64,000 nucleotides of DNA. It comes from Daedaleopsis sinensis. Its lineage: Eukaryota; Basidiomycota; Agaricomycetes; Polyporales; Polyporaceae. The notes below the pieces were generated by a model. That model was not told the origin of the DNA. It did not search any database and saw nothing but the letters and a program-made list of their open reading frames with translations. Within the stretch, counting starts at the first letter, position 1. The number at the start of each line of letters is the position of its first letter. Shown here piece by piece: positions 11,761 through 26,083 of this stretch. The translations under genes were made by a program, and so were the position numbers. The stretch is taken from positions 124,001-188,000 of the forward strand of contig CM066300.1 in assembly GCA_033807695.1 (NCBI GenBank), read 5' to 3'.

Positions 11761-13817
11761 TCAGTCGAGATGCAGCATGCGGCGATGTAGCCTCAGACTT
11801 ACTGGTTCTCCGCTTGTAAGGTATTCCGGAGTCGTAGCTTTACCGTCGGCTCCCTCTGTATTGCTCGTCCTGAGAAACGTCGTCGGCGGACACTGCGGAT
11901 GGTGCAACACAGGCTTCTCACAAAAGGAGAGGACGAGAGAGCTCGGATTCGCAAACCATGGTGTAACTCCGAGGACGACGTGCATGATGAGCGTATCCGC
12001 CCCATGGAAGTTGTAAGAGTGGCTGAATGGGTGTGACGGATATTTATGATGGACCCGTAGTTGTTGGGTCAATGGGAGGCCGACGAGAAAATTCTTCTTC
12101 GAGTCTGACCACGTCTCGATGTGGTCGGCCGCGCAGCTGTGCTCGCCAACGGTGTCATGCGCGTCGACGATGACGAAGTTCGCCCAGAGCTTCCCCTGTG
12201 ACTTTGCAGCGGGCTGGTAAGACGACATCGGTCCTTCCCCTCGGCACTGCCCAACCTGCAAGCCGAGACGGACGTCGGAGAAGTCAGGCTTGAACATCAC
12301 GAGTGTGGGTGTGTCGCCATCCCACGGCAGACCTGCGTTCCGCACGTCCACGACCTCGGCTCGCATCGCATCGGCAATGGCGGTCAAGTCGCCAAGCGGG
12401 GGTATGCGGATAGGGCTGGAGAGGCTGAGGTTCATACTGGTAGAGAAGCGGTCAGAGGGCACCGCCGTGCCGGTCGTGGTGGGTGCGGAGCTGAGGTTGT
12501 CCCGGAGATATATATCCTGCCAGGTGACCGTGGGCATCTCGTTCGTCAATCCGTTAGAACCGAGGACGAGACGCCATGGTGAATCTGAGCCGACACAAAA
12601 GTATTGTGCAGAGATACTGTGTAGAGGCGATGTCGGTCTGTTAGACATGGGGGGCCATTGCTCATCTTCGAGGCGTAGGAACACCGATTTGCCGCTGTGA
12701 GATGTCCATGAGAGGTCGGCGTACACACTTCCTTGCCACTGGAAGGTCGGTAGTCGGGCTCGGATCCCGTAGGGCGTGATAGAGAATGACAAAACATCAC
12801 GGTCACCGTGAGAGAAATCTGTCTGGGCAGGCTGGTTATGATTAAGTGTCGGTGAGTACAGGTCCCCGGCCAGAATTGAGGACAGATGCGTACATCGGGC
12901 GAGGAGGATGTGACAGCTTTGTGTCGTACTTGCGCAGGAGTAGACTCGACGAATTTGTGAAAGTCGTCTGGCGATGCCGCAAAAAGGCCCGTGGTGGCGG
13001 TTCTCAACCCGGGCGAGGCCTGCCATCCATCTTTCCATGCGTTCATCGGCGCAAACTCTCCCCATGCGAATAGCGTGGTATCAGCATGCCTCTTCAAGAT
13101 CTCCTCTTGCAACCGTCGAAATGCCCGCTCGCCCTCACCGTAGAGTGTAGGCATGTTGATGTCAAAGATCCCGAGCAAGCAGTACGCACGGTCCTCCATC
13201 CGTGTAGTCTTCCGTTGTGATGCCCAGCACATGCGTTGCGCGATGCTGATCTTCGCAACGGGCTTCTCCATACGCAGGACCGACTCCGGAATGCGCGTGA
13301 GACTCTGTAGGTGGGGAGCGAGGTCTGCCTTCGAGCCGAGGAGGTCCCAGGAGTTTGAGACAAACAGAACCAACAGCGGTGCGATGAGTTCCTGCAGCGT
13401 CCAGCCCCGCGTGTGCCATCTGCTTCGCATGAACTCCTGAATGCTGAAAGAGTCCGATTGGCCGCCGACGTCACGAAGAAACGCGTAGCAGACGGCAGAC
13501 AGAGAGTAGTATCTGAACATGGAGTTGATCGCCTCGGAGAGCTCGGCGCTGCTCGACTTGTCGATGCAGCAGGTGTCGATCCAGATCCACCGGAACCCGT
13601 GCTTTTCCGCGAGGATACACGCGTTCCGTATCTTCGGGTCTACGTATTCTCTGGGGTTGACCTGCCGTGCATTGCATTCCCGGATAATCTTGCGGACGTC
13701 CTTGAACGACTGCTCCTTGCCGTCCCAGACGTGCGAGAGGATAGCGTATCCTCCGGGTACGTCTTCTGGAGAGATGAAGAACTGGAGCTCGGCATGGGCA
13801 GTGCTTAGCATCCACAT
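11761..13817 (-). pseudogene. HET-domain paralogue with a one-base frameshift
   Basis: This is closely related to the protein at 6424-8376 and starts with the same ATG context (MWMLSTAHAEL). The HET domain is fully present in the 5' part: YAILSHVWDG, WIWIDTCCIDKS, WHTRGWTLQEL. The frame used from 13817 down to about 12885 then fails to match the paralogue. From there the similarity continues in another frame to a stop at 11761. The paralogue has TGC TCT TCA GTT where this copy has TGT CC TCA ATT, one base fewer, near 12880. I see no splice sites that would restore the frame. Without repair the product would be an intact HET domain with an unrelated tail of about 110 residues (stop at 12546). 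It could be a pseudogene, a truncated allele or a sequencing error. Confidence 0.75.
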
Positions 13818-14752
13818 ACTAGCAGGAATTCGTTAGTGAGCATGCCAGATCCTGAAAGTTACCACAGATGCCGCACGCGTACCTGGACAGGTCTGCTGAA
13901 TCGATGGTCAGACTGAACCAGAGTAGACCCAGGAGCGTAGAGTAGACGGCACGCAGAGAAGGTAGGGGTACTCGATGATGGTTGATGAGACGGAAACAAG
14001 TATCCTCCGAGTCAAAGGACGTACTACTATGGGGAGGACGAGAGGCGCCCACATGTGACGTTGCCGTCCAGCGTCTGTTCAAGTTGCCTTGTCTTCCGAG
14101 TCGACGACGACGGACAGCCACTCCTCCTCCTACTAAGTACTAGTACTCCTCGTTCTGTTTTGACTTCTAAGTCCTTTTTGGCTATATCACGACGCTCAGA
14201 CAGCATAGTACGTGACTCCGTACGCGTCATATTCAACGCTCAATGGCCCCACACCGCTGACTCGGAGATCTCCCCAGTCTCACTTCATCTTGGAATGAAT
14301 CGACAATGACCTGCAATGCCCGCCTTCAAGAGCTCTTTTGCCGCTTCCTATCCATCTTCCGGTGGACGCATCCTCCGCCGCATCGAATTCTGCACCTGCA
14401 TTCTATATTCTACTACCCCCCGATCTCTCACAAGCCGTTTCGGTGAGCTCCCAATTGAATGCAGCCGCTCACACATGACCCCGCCCTCGAGTCCCACATT
14501 AAGCTAACTATTGTTCATGGTTGTTGCATGGGGGCCTATCCCGAATGGCCTCCACGTCCGCCACTCTAGAGCACCCGCATGTCATACCAGTGACTGCGGC
14601 AGGCGGTCCGTCGATATTCGATAGCTACCACTCGGTGAGTACACCGCTGTCCGCTCCCATTGACCGTCTGCCCGTCTGACATCCTACAATCGATGTATTA
14701 CTTCAGGTCTGCAAAGCACTATCTTGTGACATGTGCGCGGAACTCGCACAAT
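13818..14752. other. Intergenic stretch between HET array and DHH gene
   Basis: Bases 13818-14040 are the 5' flank of the third HET copy and match the flank at 8377-8600. The rest, up to the stop of the DHH gene at 14753, shows only short open frames that I cannot support. Confidence 0.5.
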
Positions 14753-16304
14753 TCACGGCCTCTTCAGCCATCCCTCGAGCGTATTCTTCTGACCTACTCC
14801 ATACTTCCCAGAAACCTTGCGCCTCTTGGTCGGGGACCCTCCCTCTTCCCGCTCCGAGTCTGTCATCACTTCCCACAGCCGTTCGAAATCACCCGTCTTC
14901 ACGATCCCACCGCTAGCCTGTGTTTCCGCTCATCAGTACTCGGTACGACGACGACACGCTTCTATACTCGTGAACAATGATGTTCACCTCTTTGTGCCCT
15001 CGCGCAAAGTCGTCGCCCATCGACTCCCTCAGCCCGGGCACCCGCGACGCGTACTCCTTCAAGATCTCCATGATATCCGTCGCGCCTTCGCCCACACGAG
15101 CCTTATGGCTCCGCGCAACACGGCAAGCAAAGTTCGTCATGCCGCTGCCTGGTGTGTAGCCGTCATTGGCGCACATGACGATCTCGAGCCGCGGACCCTT
15201 GAGCGACGATGACCATCTGGTCGCGATGAGCTGCAAAGGAGGTTAGTTGATAACTTATCCCCCTCGCATTGCGTTGTGCTAGACTGACCGGATGGATTTG
15301 AGCCGCGCTCGATATCCGTATGAGCGCGACCCGCCCGTCGCCCGAGAACGTCGGGGGCCTGCGCGCACAGTGGTCCGTCTCCACCCTCACGTCCGCGCGG
15401 GCTGCAAAGAGCCTCCGGACATCTTGGCTCCCACTCGGAGACACGAGGTCCTGCGGAGTCTTGCTCAACTGCAGCGCGCGCCACGCGGTCTCGACATCGT
15501 ATGCGGGCGATCGACGCGCTTTGAGAAAATCAATCTAGGTGAGTGATGACCTCTGTATAGAGGCTATCATATGTAGCTTACGCGCGTTGACGAGACCTAT
15601 AGCCTCTCCCAGAGCCTTCTTCGTCCACCTCTTCAAACACTCGCGCATGTCCGGGAACGGCGTCTCCCACTTAAACCCCGTCCCGAGGTCCCCCATCGTC
15701 CCCATCGCGCACAGCCAGTCAAGCCTCTCCTTCAACTCTCCCTTCCTCGTTTTCTGATCGAGCAACTCGAGACAGACGACGTACGCGAGCGTGCTCGCAG
15801 TGGCCACCGGGGGACAGTGTGCGGCAGAGCACACAAGCGCGCCGTCCGGGAACTCGGTGCTCCAATGGTGGTCCATGACCAACGTCCTCGTCGTCTCCCC
15901 AGCGGGACCTTCGACGATCGCTGGCCCTCCGCGGCTTCCCTGGTCCGTGACGATGACGTAGCGCGCGCCGTACTCCGCGATCCGCGCGCGTTCGGCGGGC
16001 GCGTGGATGTTCGAGCTCTTAGAGGGGAAGTGGACGGAGATGAGGTCAGGCGAGAGGCCGAGGTGGACGAGGGTGGTGTGCACGATGATCCCGCTGCAGA
16101 GCCCGTCGGTGTCCTTGTCGGGGAGCAGGAGCGTGGGTGCATTCGAGAGCGCGCTGAAAGTTAGAACATCAGTCATCTGCGAGAGCAGTACCGACATCAC
16201 AGGTGAGCAGCTCAATACCATTCTTTCACGAATGCACGCGCGGAGGAGAGCTGGCGCGAGGGTGCTGGCCAGTTCTGAGCGCGAGAGTTCGAGCTTGAAG
16301 CCAT
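14753..16304 (-). CDS. DHH-family phosphoesterase
   Basis: The model has five exons: 16304-16219, 16153-15582, 15518-15289, 15230-14988 and 14917-14753. Together they give 1296 nt, or 431 residues, with frame kept at every junction. DHH proteins (RecJ-like superfamily) hydrolyse phosphodiester or pyrophosphate bonds in a metal-dependent way. The motifs are LLLPDKDTDGLCSG (motif I aspartates), VTDQGSRGG, and the name-giving LVMDHHWS. The C-terminal part has GHKEASGGIV, a glycine-rich block typical of the DHHA1 substrate-binding region, reached by splicing out 14987-14918. The third exon uses a weak acceptor (TCAAAG). The alternative TAG acceptor 16 bases earlier (exon from 15534) would create a stop. 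The substrate in fungi is not known to me. Confidence 0.85.
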
Positions 16305-17512
16305 CGCGCGTTCAGCTAGGATGCTTGGAGTCTTGAGCTTCAGACAGAGATTCGGTGTAAGGAAGTGACAGCGATGGACACGAAGAGCAAAGAGCATGAG
16401 TCCGAGCGTGCAGAGCGGCGTTGCCCCTGCGGATATGACGCGTCCCCGTGGAGTGTCAGCCTCGGATCGGGAGGCGAACGCGGATGGCCCTATACAGTCC
16501 CGTGTCGTGGTTGGCTGACTGCCGAGCGCTTCGGAACGCTTTATATCTTCTCGGTGCCCAGTATACTGACGAGGAACGTCTATCTCCAACACACTGGGCA
16601 CTGACAAAAATCAAGAGCGGAAGCCTATCAAGAAGTAAATGGATCCACAGCTGAGGATTAGACTAAGTAACGGTGGTAGAGACTTACCCTCGTTCGTCCT
16701 TCGCGCGTCGCGGCTCATAGATCGTACTCCAGGTCTACCCTCGACCCGCAATCCCTCGACACGAGCCATCCTCAGTCTCCTCGTGAGCACTCCGTTATTC
16801 CCGTGCCCTTCCGAACTAGTACATTCGGAAGATCGCGCCGTTTGGACTTACTCACAGGTTCAACGAGGTTGGCAATTCGAACGTATTTGCTTTTGCGCAA
16901 GTCCAGGGCAATAGGGTGTTGCTCTAGCCTCCAAGATAGCTTTTGCAAGACGATCTGGATCTTGAAATTACGATCCAACTTTATTCGTGCTAACAACGAC
17001 ACAGGCCTGGGATGCCCAGTAAGGCAGCTCTCAAGTCAGAGACACGCATCCCTACCCTCAACCTGTATGAGAAGTACGTCTGTTCCCTGGCATGTTGCTG
17101 CGCAGAGCTGATTGACTGACTTTCCGCACAGTATGCGGCTAGCAAGTCTTCCATCGGCACACTCGCATTGACGGTGGTACAACCTCGGCTCCTCAGTGTC
17201 ACTGAGGTAGTAGTATTGTCGAGTCCCGGGAGTTAGCTAGCGGCCCGTGTTGAATGGTGGCAATTGTGATTTTTGTCCCATGTAGTATTGCATCCTTCAT
17301 GCCGCCGTTTTGTCTACCTCATGAGCACCCTCCTTCCGGTTGAATGTGTGGACTTATAGTCCGAGACTCGGAGTCGGCTTGACAAAATGAAGCCATACGG
17401 CACGTGCTGCGTGGGAATCTAATATCAACATACTTTCGCCACGTCTTCAGACGTCTTCCAAGTCCGACGTCCATCGTCGATCAACCGATTCACCTTGTGC
17501 AGGCTCAAAGCC
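16305..17512. other. Divergent intergenic region, 1.2 kb
   Basis: This lies between the start codons of the DHH gene (minus) and the F-box gene (plus), so it must hold both promoters. A small possible spliced frame begins with ATG at 17012, crosses a candidate intron at about 17075-17131 and stops near 17234. It shows no recognisable motif and may be chance. Confidence 0.4.
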
Positions 17513-19393
17513 ATGTCGCTGCCCCAGTCTGAGGAGTATGACACTGCTTGCAAGTATGACGCAAAAATGTACGTAACTTTACCCGCTGATACCGACGAGT
17601 CGACTGGTACGACACGTCGTCGTCGATTCCGATACTGATCAGAGTTGCTATAGAGGAATGAACGTGAACAATGTCAGCATACCTACCCGCAGGGTCTATG
17701 TATCTACTCGTGACTAACAGTGACACAGCCAACCCATGCCAAAAATGAGAACAACCAGTCGTCTTTTGCCAACGCGTACGAATACCGGAACATCCTCGAG
17801 GCTCCCATCCATGGCTTCCCCGAAGAGGTCCTCACGACTGCCTTCTCCCTCGCATTGGCTGTAGCCGATGGTCAAGCCGCTACATTCGACGACATCCAGC
17901 ATGGCAGAGACATAGCGGCACATACAGCGCAGCTTCTTACTCTATCGCATGTTTGCAGACGCTGGCGCGACGTGACGCTTCGGTTCCCAGCGCTGTGGAC
18001 ACGCATCGACGGTCGCAATGCGAACTGTCTCAAGGCGTTCTTGGAGAGGTCCCACTGTCTTCCCGTGTCGGTCCTCACCTCGAACCTAACGGAAGATCTC
18101 GAAGACCTTCTGAATACGAGTGGTCATCTCCTCCAGAGGCTCGACATTGTCATCTACACAAAAGGCGACAAGTCTGGCAGGGAGGACGTTCTGCCCATCT
18201 TGTGCCGTGTGCACACACTCGCGCCGACTTGTCTCACTATCTCCGCCGGTCCGGGCCGCTCGATTCGTGCACTTGACCCCGTCAACAACACTCCTACGCT
18301 GTTTAAGTCCTTGTCGGAGTGCAACCTGCGTGCGCTGGCTCTGCAGCTCACATACTGGACCCCGATGAACGCGTTTCCGCATCTCACCCATCTCGAGTTA
18401 AGCGAGCACCTCTACCACGACGATCCCAGCTACCTCCACATCCTCACGCTCTTGAACAACGCACCCAAGCTCCAACATCTCACTGTGATCGGGCTTCCAA
18501 GCTGGCAATTAGGGTATGATATCGAGAACGAGGTAATTCTCAGCGACCTTCGCTCTGCTACCTTCATTCGCTGCATATGGGAAATTCCTTACGGGCTGCT
18601 CAAGCTGCTTCGCGTTCCCACAGCCGCTCGGGTGAGGGTTATGGAGTCGTACGATGCGGAAAGAACCTTGGACGGCGACTGGTATCTGGAACCCGCCCCG
18701 TTTCTTATTGCGGAAGGCATCACGCGCATGTCCCTCGTTCTCGACACCCACCATCAGGTGCAGCTGACTGTAGGGAACTCGGACGACGGCGCCCTGTTCA
18801 GAATAGAGCACATGGACGACACGGATGACGGTGAATGGCTCCGTATGATGCTCGTCTTCATGGCCTCCGCCACCATCACCTCCCTCGAAATTACTATTCT
18901 ACCTTCTACATGGGAAGAAGATGGCTGCCTCGGCTTGTGTGCCCTTGTAGGAGGACTCACACACCTTCAAGACCTTAAGATCACGACACGGTGCGTCGAG
19001 AACCCAATTCCCCTCCTCCCGGTATGTATCACTCTCGGTCTGCAACCCGTTCAATGCCCAAACCTGGTCTCGTTTCACATCGACACTTCCTATCCCGACC
19101 TCTCAAGACTCGCGAAGGCCGCGATCGCCCGGGCCAACATGGGACACCCCCTCCATCGTCTCGCTGTCGTCAGTGACCGTCGCATACATCGGCAACTCTG
19201 GACCAGTCTTGAAACGTGCAGAGACCACGTCGATGAGGTAGAGATACGGGATGCGGACAACCGTGACAGCCTGCCTGGGCACAAGTCAGAGCAGGACCAG
19301 AGCCACGTCAATGGAGCGGACGAGTACTGGACCCTTCCCTCCGAAGCGAGGTTTAAACTGATACAAAACCCTCGCGAGGGCATTTGGCAGTAG
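17513..19393 (+). CDS. F-box-like protein, agaricomycete type
   Basis: F-box proteins recruit substrates to SCF ubiquitin ligases by binding Skp1. The three-exon model is 17513-17568, 17654-17672 and 17729-19393, 579 residues, with matching phases. The long last exon alone carries the domain. The N-terminus MSLPQSEEYDTA is followed by an F-box-like block near residues 40-105: GFPEEVLTTAFSLA, then LLTLSHVCRRWRDVT and RFPALWTRID. The pattern of LSHVC-RWR followed by -P-LW is typical of the large basidiomycete family. The rest is leucine-rich and may form irregular LRR-like repeats. The tiny 19-nt second exon is the least certain part. The substrate is unknown. Confidence 0.8.
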
Positions 19394-19634
19394 CGGATAG
19401 TGTAGGCTCCTAATGCTAGGGAGATTGACCAGGTATGCGATACTTCCGAGACCCTTCGAGTGATGTTGCACTTGGGCGGAAACTGACAAACGAGTGCCGC
19501 AGGAGTGTGAAGCATCGACCCTCAACTTGAAGATATCAGGCAGCGACATCATACAGGATGACGCGAACGCAAGTACTACGTAGACGAGAAGAAGTACCGC
19601 ATGCTAGTCGTCACTATGACGCTAACACGAGTAA

Positions 19635-22600
19635 CTAGAAGAAGTTATAAAACCTCCCAAGCGGCAGCGCATCCGCCGGCTCGACGTCCATCAGCTCCCC
19701 ATCCGCGCGCACCTCGAACCCCTCCGGGTCGACCGTCATCTTCGGCGTGACCCCGTTCCACTTCATGTCCCCCTTCCTCACGTTCCGGCACCCCTTCACC
19801 GCCTCCACGCGCTTCTTGAGCTCGTACGAGTCGATCGCGCCGCACTCGATTGATATTTCGGATACGAACGCGACGGAGTTGAGCGCGGCGGAGCCGGGCA
19901 GCGCGCCCCACATCGGGCGGCCTATGACCGGCTGCACGGTCGGGATCGAGCCGTTCGCATCTCCGACCTGTGAACGGGAGCGGGGTGGGTCGAGAGTTAG
20001 TACTATTGAGCCATGCAGGACGACGAGACTGAGACGAGTGTCGGAACTATACAGACCTGTGCCCACGCGATGACCCCGGACTTCAGCACGATCTCAGGCT
20101 TCGCGCCGAAGTTCTCCGGCTTCCAGAGTACGAGATCTGCGAGCTTGCCGACGGCGATGTCGCCCACGAGGTGGCTTATTCCATGCGTGATTGCGCTACG
20201 GAGGGAGCGACACACGACGTAAGTAGCAGTCGGGAAACGTAGACCAGGTGCAGAGTCCACGTACGGATTTATCGTGTATTTGGAGATGTACCGCTTCACG
20301 CGGTGGTTGTCGCATCCCTCGCGGTCGCCGAGCGACGTGAGTGGGCCGCGGAAGTGGCGCATCTTGCTTGCGGTGCGCCACGTCCTACTCACGACCTCGG
20401 CGACGCGGCCCATCGCTTGAGAGTCGGAGCTGATCATCGATATTGCACCAATGTCGTGCAAGACGTCCTCCGCGGCGATTGTCTCTTTGCGGATACGAGA
20501 CTCTGCGAATGCGATGTCCTCGGGGATGTTCCTGTCGAGATGGTGAGCAACCATGAGCATCTGTGTGTCCGTCAGTGCGACGCAATGAAGCAGCATTGGA
20601 AGCAGGCGTACGTCAAGGTGTTCCTCTACGGTAGTGTCTGCGAAGGGCATGGTTGGGTTTGTGGACGATGGAAGAACATTGTCCTGGCCGCATACGACGA
20701 TGATATCGGGAGCATGGCCGCCACCTGTGATGTCTTTCGGCATCGTCCAGTGAATATATGGGTATTCACGTACCAGCACCTTCGGTATGGTATGTGTGAA
20801 TAGTCCGGTCTCCGAATGCAGCAATCGTTCCTGGAGAGCAGTCAGCGTACGCCAATTCATAAGTCGTTCCCATCACTGACTATCAACGAATCCACTCTCG
20901 TTCAACGTGTCCGTGTGAATGTTCACCTGCACGTCGTACTTGTCCGCAACATCGAGCGCGTTCAGGATAACCGACGGAGTTGCCCCCCAGTCCTCATGGA
21001 TTTTGAGCCCCGCCGCTCCGGCCCTCACGATTTCCTCCACCGCATGTGGTCCGCTATCATTGCCCTTGCCAGTAAACCCAAAGTTCATTGGCAGGCCGTC
21101 CGTCGCGACGAGCATGTGTTGCATATAGAACTGGCTCGATGTGCACGTCGTGGCGTTCGTACCAGCAGCTGGCCCTGTCCCGCCGCCGATCATCGTCGTC
21201 GTTCCAGCTGCGAGGGCTTCCGTGACTTGTTTCGGATCGATGTAGTGACAGTGGACGTCGATCGCGCCAGCGGTGACGATGAGCTTTTCGCCGGCGATAA
21301 CCTCCGTCGCGGAGCCTATGACCAGGTCCCGGTGCACCCCGGCCATAACGTCTGGGTTTCCCGATTTCCCTATCCCCTTTATCGCGCCGTCCTTGACGCC
21401 AATATCCGCCTAAATTCCGAACTCAGACAGCGAGCGGACCAAGCAGGGTTCGGAGGAATAGTTCATACCTTGTAGATACCCGACCAGTCCACGATGAGCG
21501 CATTCGTAATGACAAGGTCTAGCGTGCGCGAAGCAGGGCGATTGCTCGCCTGTCCCATCCCGTCACGGATAGTTTTCCCTAGTCCACGATTCTCGATCAG
21601 TCCGTATCACAAACAGGAGACAGTGAGCAAACTGACCGCCTCCGAACTTTGCTTCGTCGCCGTACACGGTCTGGAATTGTACACTCAATCACTTATGCAC
21701 GCCGAAGAATCATTATCAGAAGCAAAGTTCAATACCTTGTCGCCTTCGACCTCGATCCAGAGCTCAGTGTCACCAAGACGAACTCTGTCTCCGACAGTGG
21801 GGCCAAACATCGCGACATATGCCTCTCTCTCGATGAAGGTATCCTCGCATACCTCCAGCGCCCCAGGCTCTGGGACGTGCGCAAACCCCCCGCGCATGAG
21901 ATCGACCACGATCTTGTCCGTCCGCGACGGGTCGAAGACGCCACTCGCCAGCCGGTTTCCGCCCGAGATCTTCATGTCGCCTGCGATTGCGCACAGAGTC
22001 ACCGTCTTGCGCTCCCCGGGCTCGAAGCGCACTGCGGTCCCTGCGGGGATGTCGAGGCGTTTACCGTACGCTTTGGCGCGATCGAACGAGAGCTTGGGAT
22101 TGGTCTCGATGAAGTGGTAGTGAGATCCGACCTGAAGGGTGCGTGAGTATGGTACGCAGCGAGCCGTTGTATAGACGGACGACAGACTCATGCTTACCTG
22201 GATAGGTCGGTCGCCGTCGTTTGTGACACGCAGCTTGATGCGCTCTCGTCCTTGATTGATGCAGATCCTTTCCTGTTTGACTTCAATGAATCCTGGAGCG
22301 TTCTTGGGCAAGTATTGGGAAGGATCAAGGATTGGGAATAGATCGTTTGATGGGACGGGGAGGAAGGATCCGTACAGGGCCGAGCACAAGTTGCCATTTA
22401 GCGTCGAGATCGGGTCGTGCACAGTGATAAGGAAGACTCTGTGATATCTTAGTATCCCCTCATGTGCGCAGTGGAGTAGAGAGAACACGTACCCGTCGTT
22501 AAGCGTGCCCTCAACTTGAATCTCCTTCAAGAGCACCGAGACTCCCGGTAAGACATGTCGCCTGCCCAGCATCTCCCTCCCCAGATTCGTCAGCTCGTAG

Positions 22601-22809
22601 AACGAGTGCGTCCCATCTCGCATGCGCTCCTGGAGCTGCGATGCAATCAGAGCGACTGCCTCAGCCTGGCTCAGCTGCAGCCCGCGCGCGAGCCGTTTCT
22701 GGGCTATAAAACCCGCCTGTGCGCGATGATCAAAATCGAAGTTGATGATTATTGGAACACATACCTGATGCAAGAGAATCTTTTCTTGTTCCCGAGGAGC
22801 CAGACGCAT
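19635..22809 (-). CDS. Urease (fused fungal single-chain enzyme)
   Basis: Urease hydrolyses urea to ammonia and carbamate with a nickel pair in the cytosol. This gene joins the bacterial gamma, beta and alpha parts in one chain of about 840 residues. I trace 12 exons and 11 short introns. The start [15 protein letters not shown] is gamma-type. [20 protein letters not shown] is beta. The alpha part has the nickel ligand motif DVHCHYIDP, the carbamylated lysine in [36 protein letters not shown] and SSDSQAMGR. Some of these motifs straddle introns and appear only after splicing, for example at 20780-20735. The flap motif normally read as MVCHHLD is MVAHHLD here: alanine (codon 20548-20546) replaces the conserved flap cysteine. 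Nickel-delivery genes are not in this window. Confidence 0.95.
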
Positions 22810-23326
22810 GATGGTAGTGGGACTTGAAGAATGTCGAGAGGTACTAGATCGTCGTAGGATGAGAGATGGATGTAGATTGAGTTTGCAACGTGCACGACGT
22901 CATGGCCGACGGTTCTCTACATGGCGACTTCCATGCATACGTCCACTCCTGGCAGTACGGGATGGTATCAGTGGCCCGGAAACCTTCCTCAAACTTGTTG
23001 AGCAAGAGAAAGGTCGCTGCATGGAGATTATCTAGTGAGAGCGAGAGTCCCTCGCGGCGAGAGCTGCAGGAATTCTGTACGTAGCTTCAAAGACGAATAT
23101 TCGCGTCACATCACGGCCCTTGCTGAAATTGCGCTGAACGGGAGTCGGCGTCACGTGAAATACCATAACATTACCATCTTGCTCGCACTACACATCTATG
23201 AGGTACAATCGTATGTCGAGAACCCCAAGGTAAGAGAACCACCTGAGAATCCTGTGTCAAACCACAGGTCTCGCCCTTTAGTTTCATTGAATCCTGCTCA
23301 TCAGTGCCGTTCTAGGTTCACCCAGA
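22810..23326. other. Urease upstream region
   Basis: These 517 bases lie between the urease start codon and the stop of the first peroxidase, both on the minus strand. They should contain the urease promoter and the peroxidase 3' end. I see no gene and no motif that I would name. Confidence 0.5.
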
Positions 23327-25006
<1,680 letters not shown>

Positions 25007-25094
25007 CGCGAGCGTTGGAGAGGTACGAGGAGGAGGCGTAACCGTGAAGATACCCTGAGTCGAGTACTGCAGACCCATCGTCTGCCTCCTACGC

Positions 25095-25101
25095 TTTTAT
25101 A
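25095..25101 (-). promoter_or_regulatory. TATA box of MnP copy 1
   Basis: TATAAAA on the minus strand, about 90 bases before the ATG at 25006. The second peroxidase has the same element at the same distance. Confidence 0.65.
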
Positions 25102-25388
25102 CGACGCTGCACGCGCGACTAAGCCTGGTCCACATCCATACAGCCTCCAACGAACAGGACCTGTGGTTTCGTGATCCTTGCGGTCCTGCGGCAACAGTTA
25201 CGCGGCCGTGGAACCGGATAAAGTTAAATCGCGAGCCATGGGTCCTAGACTGTATGCCCGGGTGGCGCGAGCCGCACGCCGGTACACGGACAAGGGAACG
25301 CACCCGTGCGCCGCTCGCAGGGAAAGTCAGCAGGAGGAAAATGTCCACCCGAGGCCATGCAGACGACGGCGGGAGAGCGCCGGGCGTG

Positions 25389-25395
25389 TGCGCCC
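25389..25395 (+). promoter_or_regulatory. Metal-response-like element (TGCRCNC) upstream of MnP1
   Basis: TGCGCCC, about 385 bases upstream of the start codon. A TGCRCNC match also occurs at the equivalent place in the promoter of the second peroxidase (30225-30231). Such elements have been proposed in fungal MnP promoters, but the consensus is short and function is inferred. Confidence 0.3.
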
Positions 25396-26083
25396 GTCCA
25401 GAGCCACGGGCGCGGTATATCACCCCGCTCCTGCATTTGGGAGGGGGCTCGCCGAGGCGACCGATTGGAAGAGGCCGGGATGAGATGGCTGGACGAGGTA
25501 AGGAAAGCACCGGCTCGCACGGGAGGTGACAGCGCGTTGGTAGGCCTTCACTCGGCCAGGGATTGCTATGGGAAGCCGGAGCAAGGGTACCGAGAGAGGG
25601 AGTCGAAGGTGACCGCGCAAAGGATCCGAGCACCACCAAGAAGAGAGCGATGAATCAGAGGCGCAAAGAGAGCACTGCGCACGACGGGCAAACCGTCGGG
25701 TACGCGTTCGACGGACCGTTCGCGCCACCGCTTACTGCCTAGCAAGGGGAAGCTGGATGCCAAGATGTTTTGATGAATCGTCCTTGAAGAATGTGCTTCC
25801 CAGGCCACGCGTGCGAAAAACGAAATGTCGGAGGGGTAGGCACGTTGGACATGGGAGAAAAGAATCTATCTGTCATGTCCTTGGGAACTCCATAGTAAAG
25901 CGGGGTAGCGTCACACCTCCTTGGTGCCTGGGGCGGCTCGTAGGGTCGCAGATCGAGAGTCTCAGAGGATCCCGCCGGTGAGGGTCTGTTGTTGATACGC
26001 GGATTGAATTGGGGTAGTATGAATAGGTCGTATTGTTGGATATGGACACGGTATTTCAATAGGAATACCTAAAACAGGTGTGT

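Noticed and set aside
21494..22120. Plus-strand frames across the urease gene
   Set aside because: They lie opposite exons of a clearly identified urease.
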